A DNA stretch of 64,000 nt from contig DASRDU010000171.1 of assembly GCA_035652435.1 (NCBI GenBank), positions 1 through 64,000 of the forward strand, given 5' to 3'. Made by a program: the position numbers and the translations under genes. The notes under the pieces are model-generated. The model was given only the letters and a program-made list of their open reading frames with translations. It was not told where the DNA came from and searched no databases. Source of the DNA: DASRDU01 sp035652435. GTDB taxonomy: Bacteria > Acidobacteriota > Blastocatellia > RBC074. This document shows positions 17,835-26,359 of the stretch, piece after piece (the first letter of the stretch is position 1; every line of letters starts with the position of its first letter).

Positions 17835-17966
17835 CACCCGTATCTTCACCCGATTCGTGACTCGGGTTCAAGAGTGCAGGCATGAAACAAGTGTCAATAA
17901 CAGACAGCTTTCGGTCATCACCCGGCGCCCTGATCTGCAATCTTCACTGGCCGTCGGCGACGAATC

Positions 17967-17995
17967 TTTACTATCGCTCAGGGCCTGCCTATTAT
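17967..17995 (+). promoter_or_regulatory. candidate promoter for the 18039 gene
   Basis: TTTACT (17967-17972) and TATTAT (17990-17995) are 17 bp apart, about 44 bp before the ATG at 18039. They match the consensus at four and five positions. Confidence 0.4.
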
Positions 17996-18038
17996 TTCTT
18001 TGCAGGCGTTCAGTCAGGTTTGGCACAAAAGAGTTATT

Positions 18039-18575
18039 ATGACCCCGATGATCTGTCTCAGAATTCCACCAGGGCTGACGAATGATTCCGCTTTATTCTG
18101 GCGCATCGTGGATTGGTGTCTTCGCGAAGGCGCCACTGAATTCACACTGTCCGTCTATACATTCGGCGACCCGCAATCGGCACAGGACCGTTTCGCGCAA
18201 ATCGAAGAGTTGCTGCAACCCTATGAACGTTCCCCAGCCAGACGCAGGAAGCCAGTCGGTTGCGGTTGGAAGGAGGTTGAAGCGACTTCCCTCTGGATGC
18301 TCACAGAGGAATCTGTTGAGGTACTGAAACGCAACAGGCTTTTCAATTCAAAGGCAAAGCGACTGGCGAAACAGGCAGAGGTCGGGGATTTGTGCCTTTA
18401 CCGTAATGGGGAGCCAATGTGCGCAGTCTTCAAGGAGCAGGAGTTGGAATTGTATGTGTTTCTGAGGCCCGAAGAGGTCAGATTATTTCAGCAGGACCAC
18501 CTGGAAATCACGGGTTCCTATGCCCCCCAGGACTTATGGGGAGGAGACCGATCCTTTTCCGGGGGGAGTGACTGA
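18039..18575 (+). CDS. hypothetical protein, 178 aa
   Basis: I do not recognise the family. It is a soluble protein without signal peptide, with an N-terminal alpha/beta segment (ALFWRIVDWCLREGATEFTL) and a C-terminal segment rich in Glu and aromatic residues. ATG 18039 (MTPMICLRIPPG) is the best start. A plausible promoter lies upstream. It is divergent from the M1 peptidase and upstream of the SnoaL-like gene. Confidence 0.6.
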   Translation: MTPMICLRIPPGLTNDSALFWRIVDWCLREGATEFTLSVYTFGDPQSAQDRFAQIEELLQPYERSPARRRKPVGCGWKEVEATSLWMLTEESVEVLKRNRLFNSKAKRLAKQAEVGDLCLYRNGEPMCAVFKEQELELYVFLRPEEVRLFQQDHLEITGSYAPQDLWGGDRSFSGGSD

Positions 18576-18633
18576 ACGCTCACATCTCTTCTACCCGCGT
18601 CGGATCACGCAATTCACGACAGAGGAGTTGGTT

Positions 18634-19077
18634 ATGTCCACCACTCTGATTAAAGATCAGATGGAGACCTGCATCAGGCTCCTCAATGAGCATCTTGAAG
18701 CCGAGAACAGGCATGATATTGAAGCCATCATGCGCACCTACGGGCAGAATCCGGTGGTCCATATCAATGGACAGGTCTTTACCGACGATGCCGGCATCCG
18801 CAGGTTTCATGAGCGGCTTGGATTCGGTGAGGGCGGGGCTTTCTCTGATCTTCTGGTCGTTGAAAGGCAGCGATACATCACCGATGAGGCCGTCATCATC
18901 GAGCAGACATTGACCGGCCGGCATACGGGCAGGTGGCAGGGTATTTCCGCCACGGGAAAATCAATTGAGGTTCCGGCCTGCACCATCTACACGTTCGACG
19001 AAGAGAATAAGCTGGCGGGCGAAAGAGTCTATTTTGACAGCGCGCTGCTGCTCAAACAGCTCGGAGTGTCGTCCTGA
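18634..19077 (+). CDS. SnoaL-like (NTF2-fold) protein
   Basis: 147 aa starting MSTTLIKDQMETCIRLLNEH at an ATG 5 nt after GAGGAG. The pattern of an N-terminal helix pair, NPVVHING, and a C-terminal sheet (GKSIEVPACTIYTFDEENKLAGERVYFD) is that of the SnoaL/ester cyclase-like NTF2 superfamily. Members bind or transform small hydrophobic molecules, and the exact role cannot be deduced. It precedes the cytochrome/DUF1552 pair on the same strand. Confidence 0.8.
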   Translation: MSTTLIKDQMETCIRLLNEHLEAENRHDIEAIMRTYGQNPVVHINGQVFTDDAGIRRFHERLGFGEGGAFSDLLVVERQRYITDEAVIIEQTLTGRHTGRWQGISATGKSIEVPACTIYTFDEENKLAGERVYFDSALLLKQLGVSS

Positions 19078-19094
19078 TAGGAACACGCAGTGAG

Positions 19095-21461
19095 ATGACA
19101 ATGAAATTTCGACGGCTGCGAATCATTCTGCTCCTGCTCGCTATCGGCTGCGGGATTGCCGAACTGACCTCGTTTCAATCGTCCGGACAGACGCGGCAGA
19201 AGGAAGACTCCTTCAGGCGAACCATTCAACCCTTCATCGCCGAAAACTGCCTTGGCTGTCACAACTCGAAAGCGAAAACCGGCGGCCTCGACCTTGAATC
19301 CTTCCGCAGCACCGAAGACGTCCTCAACAATCGCGAACTGTGGGAGCGGGTGACGCAGAAAATCCGCAGTGGCGAGATGCCACCCAGGGGCATGCCCAGA
19401 CCCGATGAACAGCAGATCAAAGCCGTGACGGACTGGATCGAGGCTCAGTTCGCCAGGCTTGATCGCAGCCAGAAACCCGACCCGGGCAGGGTGACGGCGC
19501 GCCGGCTCAACCGTTACGAATACAACAACACGATCCGCGACCTGCTGGCAGTGGACTTCCGCCCGGCGGATGACTTCCCTGCCGACGATTCGGGCTACGG
19601 CTTCGACAACATCGGCGACGTGCTGTCGCTCTCGCCGCTGCTGATGGAGAAGTATCTGGCGGCGGCAGACAAAATCGCGCGCGCGGCAATCGTCATCAAC
19701 GAGCCGGTCAAACCCGTCGTCGAACGCTTCCGCCCTGATCGCCTGCCGAAAGGGGCGGGGCAGGATTCGTTCGCCAGGCCCGACGCGATTCAGGTCACCC
19801 CCGAGTTCCCCTTTGACGCCGAGTATGACCTGCAGGCCGACATTTCGGGCGCCGTGTTGCAGACTCGGGTGATGGTGAAAGTGACGATCTGGCTCGACAG
19901 TCAGCAGGTGAAAACCCTTGAGTTCGACCGCCGGCAGGAAAAGCCCTGGATTGTCGGCGAGAGGGTGCGCATCAAAGCCGGTCAGCATCAGTTCAAGGTC
20001 ACGCTGGAACACGACGGCCTGCGGCCCGAGGACAAAGACCCGACGAAAACGCGCCTCGGCTTTAATGGCATTCAGATCCAGGGGCCGTTCAACCTTGCTT
20101 CCCCGGCGGCGACGGAAAGTTACAAACGCATCTTCACCTGCGGTCACGCGTACGGGCAGCACCAGCCCTCGTGCGCCGGGAAGATTCTTTCTGATCTGGC
20201 GCGGCGGGCTTACCGCAGGCCAGTCACGCCGGCGGAAGTTGAAGCTCTGGCTCGCTTCGTCTCACTCGCCCGCGAGGAAGGCGATTCCTTCGAGCAGGGC
20301 ATCCGCGTCGCGCTCCAGGCGATTCTGGTCTCGCCGCATTTCCTGTTCCGCGTCGAGCGTGATCCCGACCCCAATAATCCGCAGGCGATACACCGGGTCA
20401 ATGATTATGAACTGGCCTCGCGGCTCTCATATTTCCTGTGGAGCAGCCTGCCCGATGATGAACTGCTGCGTCAGGCCGGGTTGAATCGCCTGCACCTGCC
20501 CGCGGTGATGACGGCGCAGGTCAGACGAATGCTCCGCGATCCGAAGTCAAAGGCGCTGGTCGAGAATTTCGGCGGCCAGTGGCTCCAGCTTCGCAATCTG
20601 GAGACGGTGAAACCGGACCCGGATCGCTTCCCGAATTTCACCCCCGAACTGCGCGAAGCGATGCGCCGCGAAACGGAATTATTCTTCAGCGCCATCATCA
20701 ATGAAGACCGCAGCGTCCTCGATTTCCTCGACGCCCGGTTCACTTTCGTCAACGAAACGCTGGCCAGGCATTATGGCATCCCCGGCGTGACGGGTAAGGA
20801 GTTTCGCCGCATCACGCTCGACGGCCAGCAGCGCGGCGGCATCCTGACGCAAGCGAGTGTGCTGACCGTCTCATCCTACCCAACGCGCACGTCGCCAGTG
20901 CTGCGTGGCAAATGGATTCTCGAAAACATCCTCAACGCGCCGCCACCGCCGCCGCCACCATCGGTGCCGAATCTGGATGAAAAGGCCGTCGGATTGTCCG
21001 GCTCGCTGCGGCAGCAACTCGAAGAGCATCGCCGGAACACGACCTGCGCGGCCTGTCACGCGCGGATGGACCCGCTCGGGTTCGGCCTCGAAAATTACGA
21101 CGCCATTGGCGCATGGCGCACGCGTGATGGTAAATTCCCGATTGACGTGGCGGGTAAGCTGCCCGATGGGCGCTCGTTCAAAACGCCCGGTGAACTGAAA
21201 GCGATTCTGAAAACTGACAGCGAGGCGTTCGGCCAGTGCCTGACGGAAAAGATGCTGACTTACGCGCTCGGGCGCGGGCTCGAACGTTACGACAAACCCG
21301 TGGTGCAGGCGATCACCCGCCGCCTCGCGAAAGACAATTACAGATTCTCTCGTCTGGTGCTGGAGATCGCTGCCAGCCTGCCGTTCCAGATGCGCCGGGG
21401 CGACGCGGGCAAACCCGCCGCGAGACCCGTCGTCAGGCACGAAGCCAAAGCCGGAGGATGA
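19095..21461 (+). CDS. exported planctomycete-type cytochrome protein (DUF1587/1592/1588/1585 family)
   Basis: 788 aa with an N-terminal signal segment (RLRIILLLLAIGCGIAELT). A cytochrome c-type heme motif CLGCH is at residues 52-56 and a second, CAACH, at about 651-655. Domains in order are the N-terminal cytochrome, DUF1587 (RLNRYEYNNTIRDLL), a sugar-binding-like middle domain, DUF1595, DUF1592 (ASRLSYFLWSSLPDDELL), DUF1588 (HARMDPLGFGLENYD) and DUF1585. The family is common in Planctomycetes, Verrucomicrobia and Acidobacteria and is regularly paired with a DUF1552 protein, as here with 3 bp between the genes. The biochemical function is unknown; a periplasmic redox role is inferred. Confidence 0.93.
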   Translation: MTMKFRRLRIILLLLAIGCGIAELTSFQSSGQTRQKEDSFRRTIQPFIAENCLGCHNSKAKTGGLDLESFRSTEDVLNNRELWERVTQKIRSGEMPPRGMPRPDEQQIKAVTDWIEAQFARLDRSQKPDPGRVTARRLNRYEYNNTIRDLLAVDFRPADDFPADDSGYGFDNIGDVLSLSPLLMEKYLAAADKIARAAIVINEPVKPVVERFRPDRLPKGAGQDSFARPDAIQVTPEFPFDAEYDLQADISGAVLQTRVMVKVTIWLDSQQVKTLEFDRRQEKPWIVGERVRIKAGQHQFKVTLEHDGLRPEDKDPTKTRLGFNGIQIQGPFNLASPAATESYKRIFTCGHAYGQHQPSCAGKILSDLARRAYRRPVTPAEVEALARFVSLAREEGDSFEQGIRVALQAILVSPHFLFRVERDPDPNNPQAIHRVNDYELASRLSYFLWSSLPDDELLRQAGLNRLHLPAVMTAQVRRMLRDPKSKALVENFGGQWLQLRNLETVKPDPDRFPNFTPELREAMRRETELFFSAIINEDRSVLDFLDARFTFVNETLARHYGIPGVTGKEFRRITLDGQQRGGILTQASVLTVSSYPTRTSPVLRGKWILENILNAPPPPPPPSVPNLDEKAVGLSGSLRQQLEEHRRNTTCAACHARMDPLGFGLENYDAIGAWRTRDGKFPIDVAGKLPDGRSFKTPGELKAILKTDSEAFGQCLTEKMLTYALGRGLERYDKPVVQAITRRLAKDNYRFSRLVLEIAASLPFQMRRGDAGKPAARPVVRHEAKAGG

Positions 21462-21464
21462 CAT

Positions 21465-22790
21465 ATGATCACACGCAAACACCTCGCCCGCCGGACATTC
21501 CTGAAAGGCGCCGGGACCGCCGTCGCGCTGCCGATGCTTGACGCGATGATTCCCGCTTTTGCCGCACCCGAGGCCGCAAAGGCGCCGCTGCGGATGGCAT
21601 TCGTCTACGTGCCGAACGGAATTGACATGCCGAACTGGACTCCGGCGAAGGAAGGCGCGGGCTTCGAGTTTCCGCGCATTCTGGAACCTCTCGCCCCGCA
21701 CCGCGACAACGTGACGGTCATTTCCGGCCTGACGCACAACAACGGTCGCGCGCTCAACGACGGCCCCGGCGATCACGCGCGCGCCGCCGCCAGTTTCCTC
21801 ACCGGCGTTCACCCGAAGAAGACCGCCGGAGCCGACATCCAGAACGGCATTTCAGTTGATCAGATCGCGGCGCAGAAGATAGGCAGCGCGACCCGGTTCG
21901 CCTCGCTTGAGCTTGGCTGCGAGGATTCCAAACAGGTGGGCAACTGCGATTCCGGTTACAGCTGCGCTTACAGCAACAGCCTGGCGTGGCGCTCTCCCAC
22001 TACGCCGCTGCCGCCGGAAGTCAATCCGCGACTGGTCTTCGAGCGGTTGTTCGGCGCGAGCAGTGAAACCGCTGCCGCCCGCGCCAAACGTGAGCGTTAC
22101 AACAAAAGCATCCTCGATTTTGTGCAGCAGGATACCGAGCGGTTAAAGGGCACGCTCGGCCCGACCGACCAACACAAGCTGGACGAATACCTTTCCGCCG
22201 TGCGTGAGATAGAGCGGCGCATCGAAGCCGCCGAACGGACGAACAGGGAGATCGCCCCGACCATCGAAAAGCCTTCGGGCATCCCGATTGACTTCGCCGA
22301 GCATGTCCGCCTGATGTTCGACCTGACGGCGACGGCGCTTGAGACCGACGTGACGCGCGTCGTGACTTTTATGGTCTGCCGCGAAGGCAGCACGCGCACC
22401 TACCGCGAGATAGGCATTTCGGACGCGCACCACCCGCTGACGCATCACAAGAACGACCCCGAGATGATTGCCAAAGTCAGCCGGATCAACCGCTACCACC
22501 TCGAACAATTCGCATGGTTCATCGGGCGGATGAAAACGATTCAGGACGGCGACGGCTCGCTGCTCGATCACTCGATGATCCTTTACGGCAGCGGCCTGCG
22601 CGACGGCAATCGCCACGAGCATCACGACCTGCCGGTGCTGCTCTGCGGCAAAGCCGGCGGTCGCCACGTCCGCTACCCCAGAGAGACGCCGATGACGAAT
22701 CTGTACCTGACGATGCTTGACCGGATGGGGGTCCGCGTTGATTCGCTGGGCGACAGCAACGGCAGAGTGGACGCGCTCGCTCAGGTCTGA
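21465..22790 (+). CDS. Tat-exported DUF1552 protein, partner of the cytochrome protein
   Basis: 441 aa. The N-terminus ARRTFLKGAGTAVALPML is a twin-arginine signal. The body has the DUF1552 pattern (RMAFVYVPNGIDMPNW, ISGLTHNNGRALNDGPGDHAR, GSGLRDGNRHEHHDLPVLLCG). ATG 21465 follows GGAGG and is coupled to the preceding stop. DUF1552 is related to the DUF1501 family, which belongs to the alkaline phosphatase/sulfatase-like fold, so a metal-dependent periplasmic activity is possible but unproven. Confidence 0.92.
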   Translation: MITRKHLARRTFLKGAGTAVALPMLDAMIPAFAAPEAAKAPLRMAFVYVPNGIDMPNWTPAKEGAGFEFPRILEPLAPHRDNVTVISGLTHNNGRALNDGPGDHARAAASFLTGVHPKKTAGADIQNGISVDQIAAQKIGSATRFASLELGCEDSKQVGNCDSGYSCAYSNSLAWRSPTTPLPPEVNPRLVFERLFGASSETAAARAKRERYNKSILDFVQQDTERLKGTLGPTDQHKLDEYLSAVREIERRIEAAERTNREIAPTIEKPSGIPIDFAEHVRLMFDLTATALETDVTRVVTFMVCREGSTRTYREIGISDAHHPLTHHKNDPEMIAKVSRINRYHLEQFAWFIGRMKTIQDGDGSLLDHSMILYGSGLRDGNRHEHHDLPVLLCGKAGGRHVRYPRETPMTNLYLTMLDRMGVRVDSLGDSNGRVDALAQV

Positions 22791-22881
22791 CCTGCCCGGA
22801 CACTGATTCAGCAGCCTGAGCATTACGGTGCCGGAATCCTCCCGCCGAACCCTGATTCAGACTGGGGAGTGAGGAGCCTGC

Positions 22882-23418
22882 ATGTTCTGCCCCAAATGCG
22901 CCGCACAAAACCCGGATCAGACGAAGTTCTGTCGCAGTTGCGGCACAGACCTCAGAACTGTTGCCCTGGCGCTGCATGGTCAACTGACGCTTCCCACGAA
23001 GGACAGCAGCACTGAAGAGAAGGAGCCGGAGTCGGCCCGGGAGTGGCTGAAGCGGCAGGCTGATGGGATTCGCGGTGTCATCCAAGGCTCGCTCCTCTTT
23101 GTGACGTCGCTGTTGATGGGTGCTGCCCTGGCTTTGTTCAGTAACAAGCCAGACTGGATAGTCATCTGGTTGATTTTCTGCAGCTGGGTGGCCGTCTGGG
23201 GGATGATTTCACTGGGGGCGGGCCTCAGCAATCTGATTCAGTCGAGAATGATGCTGCGCGGGATGGAGAAACTGGCCGCGATGACTCCGCCGACGGTGCC
23301 TGCCACTGGTGAGATGCGAAGGATTCCCGAAACCATGACTGCTCCCGACGCGCCTGTTCCCTCAAGCGTGACCGAGCATACGACCGCACCGCTGAATAAA
23401 CCTGATCCCCGCCTTTGA
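22882..23418 (+). CDS. zinc-ribbon membrane protein
   Basis: 178 aa. The N-terminal zinc ribbon MFCPKCAAQNPDQTKFCRSC has two CxxC knuckles. Two hydrophobic helices follow near residues 72-92 (LLFVTSLLMGAALALF) and 96-118. The C-terminal tail is Pro/Thr-rich and probably disordered. ATG 22882 is preceded by GAGGAG. Proteins of this layout are frequent in Acidobacteria; the function is unknown. Confidence 0.8.
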   Translation: MFCPKCAAQNPDQTKFCRSCGTDLRTVALALHGQLTLPTKDSSTEEKEPESAREWLKRQADGIRGVIQGSLLFVTSLLMGAALALFSNKPDWIVIWLIFCSWVAVWGMISLGAGLSNLIQSRMMLRGMEKLAAMTPPTVPATGEMRRIPETMTAPDAPVPSSVTEHTTAPLNKPDPRL

Positions 23419-23555
23419 TTTTCGGACGAGACCGACACCTCGTGAACAGATCTTTGCCCGCCGCGGCTCTCAGAGGTCAGCCGGGCGATTCTGATTCTTC
23501 CGCGTCGGTGTTACTATGCGATTTCTCTGCCGCACGAGACGTATCACCAAATCCC

Positions 23556-23561
23556 TATAAT
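23556..23561 (+). promoter_or_regulatory. candidate -10 element upstream of the aldolase gene
   Basis: A perfect TATAAT lies 44 bp before the TTG start at 23605. There is no convincing -35 hexamer 16-18 bp upstream, so this may be a weak or activator-dependent promoter. Confidence 0.3.
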
Positions 23562-23604
23562 TTCAGGGTCTGGAGGACAACCACTTTCTGGAAAGAGGTG
23601 TATT

Positions 23605-24378
23605 TTGCGAGTCAACGCAACCAAGGCAAAGCTCAAGGCCGGCGAGACGGTCTTTGGATGTTTCTACCGTTACCCGGAAGCCGGCATCGTCGAGGTGCTG
23701 GGTTACTATGGCTGGGACTTCATCCTCTTCGACGCTGAACACGGCACGATCACGCCGCGCGACTGCGAGAATCTGGTGCGCGCCGCCGAGTTGCGCGACG
23801 TCACGCCGCTCATTCGCGTGACCACCAACACGCCTCCGGTCACGCTGCGCTTTCTGGACACCGGCGTGCAGGGCGTGCAGATGCCGATGATCAACACGAA
23901 GGCCGATGCCGAGGCGGCAGTCCGCTCGGTGAAATTCCACCCGCGCGGCACACGCGGTCTGGCCGGGAGCCGCGCCGCCGATTACGCCCAGACCCAGCCT
24001 TTCAGCTTCAGAGATTACACCGCCCAGGCTAATGCCGAGACGATGGTGATCGTGCAGGTCGAGACTGCCGCCGCGGTCGAGATGCTGCCCGAGATAGTCC
24101 AGGTGCCGGACATTGACGTGATCTTCATCGGCCCGTCCGACCTGTCGCATTCATACGGCGTGCCGGGCGACTTGCAGCACCCGAAAGTGCAGGAGGCGAT
24201 GAATCAGATCATCGCTGTCGTCGAGGGTACCGACATAGCGCTCGGCACCCTCGTCCCCAACGCCCAAGCCGCGCGGCAGTGGCAGGAGCGCGGCGCCAGA
24301 TATATCGTCGTCGGCTTCGAAGCCCTGCTCGGCCCGGCCTGTCGCGGCTTTCTGCAGGCAGTTCGCTCGCAGGGATGA
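23605..24378 (+). CDS. HpcH/HpaI-family aldolase
   Basis: 257 aa class II aldolase of the HpcH/HpaI family, which cleaves 2-keto-3-deoxy sugar acids or related hydroxy-acids to pyruvate plus an aldehyde. The family features are FILFDAEHGTITP (conserved His), IRVTTNTPP in place of the usual arginine motif, GVQMPMINTKADAE, VQVETAAAVE (metal ligand Glu) and FIGPSDLSHSYG (metal ligand Asp). The start is TTG at 23605, 4 nt after AGGTG. The substrate cannot be read from sequence; a 2-keto-3-deoxy-rhamnonate or uronate product would fit the sugar-related genes elsewhere in the window. Confidence 0.9.
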   Translation: MRVNATKAKLKAGETVFGCFYRYPEAGIVEVLGYYGWDFILFDAEHGTITPRDCENLVRAAELRDVTPLIRVTTNTPPVTLRFLDTGVQGVQMPMINTKADAEAAVRSVKFHPRGTRGLAGSRAADYAQTQPFSFRDYTAQANAETMVIVQVETAAAVEMLPEIVQVPDIDVIFIGPSDLSHSYGVPGDLQHPKVQEAMNQIIAVVEGTDIALGTLVPNAQAARQWQERGARYIVVGFEALLGPACRGFLQAVRSQG

Positions 24379-24407
24379 TGGCAAACCGGATTCGGAGTTC
24401 GGATTTG

Positions 24408-24797
24408 ATGAACAGCGCCAGACCCATTCAATGCAGTCTCTGCCGGGCGGCCCTGCTGGCGGCTTTGATTTTGACGCAGCATCAGCCGGCGCAGGCGACG
24501 CCGCCGAAACACAGACTGGTTGTTTCATTCGTCAGCTTCGCCAGCGGCATTGACCACAAGGCAAAGGACGAGATTGACCGGTACATCGCCAGGTATGAAA
24601 AGAAGCAGCGCATACGGCTGGCGAAGGAGAAAGTTTACTGGGGAATGGAAGGCGAGATTGATTACTGCTTCAGGCTGTCAGAGCTTGCCCCGGCCAGGCA
24701 GAAAACTTTCATTGCGGGAGTCAGGTCGCTGGCCGCGAAGTCAAAACAGGTGAGCGTCAATGAAAACGTCCCTTGTCATAACAAGCGGCAACAATGA
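24408..24797 (+). CDS. small exported hypothetical protein
   Basis: 129 aa with a signal peptide (SLCRAALLAALILTQHQPAQA) and cleavage after AQA near residue 31. The mature part contains a basic helical segment (KAKDEIDRYIARYEKKQRI). The family is not recognised. It starts 27 bp after the aldolase stop and may be in the same transcript. Confidence 0.55.
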   Translation: MNSARPIQCSLCRAALLAALILTQHQPAQATPPKHRLVVSFVSFASGIDHKAKDEIDRYIARYEKKQRIRLAKEKVYWGMEGEIDYCFRLSELAPARQKTFIAGVRSLAAKSKQVSVNENVPCHNKRQQ

Positions 24798-24850
24798 AGA
24801 GAATGACTCATCCGTTTTGCGACCTCACATTCCAACGAAAGGCATTGATC

Positions 24851-25369
24851 ATGAATGACCGGATGAAAGTGGTGCAGGCAGACATCACAACCCTCGCGGT
24901 CGACGCGATTGTGAATGCCGCCAACTCCACACTGCTCGGCGGCGGAGGTGTAGACGGTGCGATCCATGACGCCGCCGGCCCTGAACTGCTCGCTGAATGC
25001 AGGCTGCTCGGAGGCTGCGTGACGGGTCAGGCGAAGCTGACGCGCGGGTATCGCCTGCCGGCGCGCTACGTCATTCATGCCGTCGGCCCGATCTGGCATG
25101 ACGGCATGTCGGGCGAACCTGAACTGCTGGCGGACTGCTACCGCAACAGCCTGAAGCTGGCCGCGGAGCATCATCTGAAGACAGTCGCTTTTCCGGCGAT
25201 CAGTTGTGGCGCCTTCGGTTATCCGCTCGATCACGCCGCACGGATCGCCGTGCGGGAGACAGCCGCGTTTCTTCAAACGCATGGCGGCCTTGATGAAGTG
25301 TTGTTCGTGGCTTTTGACCGGGCCACGGCAAAGGCATACTCGCAGGCCCTCAAGGCGACGGCACCCTGA
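24851..25369 (+). CDS. macrodomain protein, O-acetyl-ADP-ribose deacetylase type
   Basis: 173 aa macrodomain of the YmdB/MacroD group, which hydrolyses O-acetyl-ADP-ribose and mono-ADP-ribose on proteins. Visible are VVQADITTLAVDAIVNAANS (ADP-ribose loop with the NAAN motif), LLGGGGVDGAIHDAAG (loop 1), RYVIHAVGPIW, and FPAISCGAFGYPLD (phosphate loop). ATG 24851 gives the usual family length; an upstream ATG overlaps the preceding gene. Confidence 0.95.
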   Translation: MNDRMKVVQADITTLAVDAIVNAANSTLLGGGGVDGAIHDAAGPELLAECRLLGGCVTGQAKLTRGYRLPARYVIHAVGPIWHDGMSGEPELLADCYRNSLKLAAEHHLKTVAFPAISCGAFGYPLDHAARIAVRETAAFLQTHGGLDEVLFVAFDRATAKAYSQALKATAP

Positions 25370-25407
25370 ATCACCAGTCCGGCCGACAATGAAAAGACGG
25401 AGGAATC

Positions 25408-26328
25408 ATGCGATCAGCCCCACAAATTCTGATGCTCCTGCTGCTCCTTGTACTGATCATTCCGGGCAGTTCCACGGCAACGATTCAGACTGAGGCGCCG
25501 AAACAACCGCTGATTGTCGGCATCGCGCACATCGCGTTTCAGGTAAGCAGTCTGGCAAAGGCGCGGGCGTTTTACGGCGAACTGCTCGGTTACGAAGAAC
25601 CGTTTCAGATTTATAAAGAGGACGGCAGTCTGGCGTTGACTTACTTCAAGGTGAACGAGCGGCAGTACATTGAAATCTTTCCCAACCTGCCGCCGGACAG
25701 GGATGACCGCCTCGCGCACATCGCGATGGAAACCACTGACCTCGAGGCATTGCGTCTCTACTTACAATCCAAGGGCGTAAAGGTCCCGGATAAAGTCAAT
25801 CAGGGTCGCGACGGCAATATCAATATGACAATCCCCGACCCGGACGGCCACCGCGTCGAGTTCGTGCAATACCGGCCCGGCTCGCTTCATTCCAACGCGA
25901 GGGGCAGGTACGCTTCCGGCAGAAGAATTTCGGACCGCATTCTGCACGTCGGCATCACGGTCGCCGATGTCGCGGCAGCCGATAAGTTTTACAAGGACAT
26001 CCTGGGGTTTTCAGAAATCTGGCGCGGCGGCAGGACTGATGACGTGACTGACTGGATCAACATGAAGGTCCCGGACGGGACCGATTACATCGAATACATG
26101 CTGGTCAGGGAAAAGCCGGATCGCCAGCGGCTCGGTTCGCTGCACCACGTCGCGCTGCTGGTTCCCGACATGCAGAAGGCGCTCGACGCCCTGCGGGAGC
26201 GCGCCGCCGGGCGAGAGCAATTCAACATCCAGTCTCCGCGCGTGGGCCGCAACAGGCGCTGGCAGTTGAACCTGTTCGACCCGGACGGCAGCCGGAGCGA
26301 ACTGATGGAGCCTTTCCCGATGAAGTGA
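25408..26328 (+). CDS. exported two-domain VOC (glyoxalase-like) protein
   Basis: 306 aa with an N-terminal signal peptide (ILMLLLLLVLIIPGSSTA). Two vicinal-oxygen-chelate modules follow, one near residues 36-155 (IAHIAFQVSSLAKARAFYGELLG) and one near 175-300 (ILHVGITVADVAAADKFYKDILG), each ending with a DPDG-type turn. Family members are metal-dependent dioxygenases, glyoxalases or resistance proteins; export of this one is unusual. ATG 25408 follows GGAGG. It is convergent with the Gfo/Idh gene. Confidence 0.85.
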   Translation: MRSAPQILMLLLLLVLIIPGSSTATIQTEAPKQPLIVGIAHIAFQVSSLAKARAFYGELLGYEEPFQIYKEDGSLALTYFKVNERQYIEIFPNLPPDRDDRLAHIAMETTDLEALRLYLQSKGVKVPDKVNQGRDGNINMTIPDPDGHRVEFVQYRPGSLHSNARGRYASGRRISDRILHVGITVADVAAADKFYKDILGFSEIWRGGRTDDVTDWINMKVPDGTDYIEYMLVREKPDRQRLGSLHHVALLVPDMQKALDALRERAAGREQFNIQSPRVGRNRRWQLNLFDPDGSRSELMEPFPMK

Positions 26329-26336
26329 TGTGCGAC

Positions 26337-26353
26337 AGGCAGCCCGCCTGCCG
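26337..26353. other. small hairpin between convergent genes
   Basis: GGCAG/CTGCC arms around CCCGC lie 10 bp after the VOC stop and 7 bp before the Gfo/Idh stop. There is no clear T-run; it could serve as a weak bidirectional terminator. Confidence 0.3.
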
Positions 26354-26359
26354 TACATT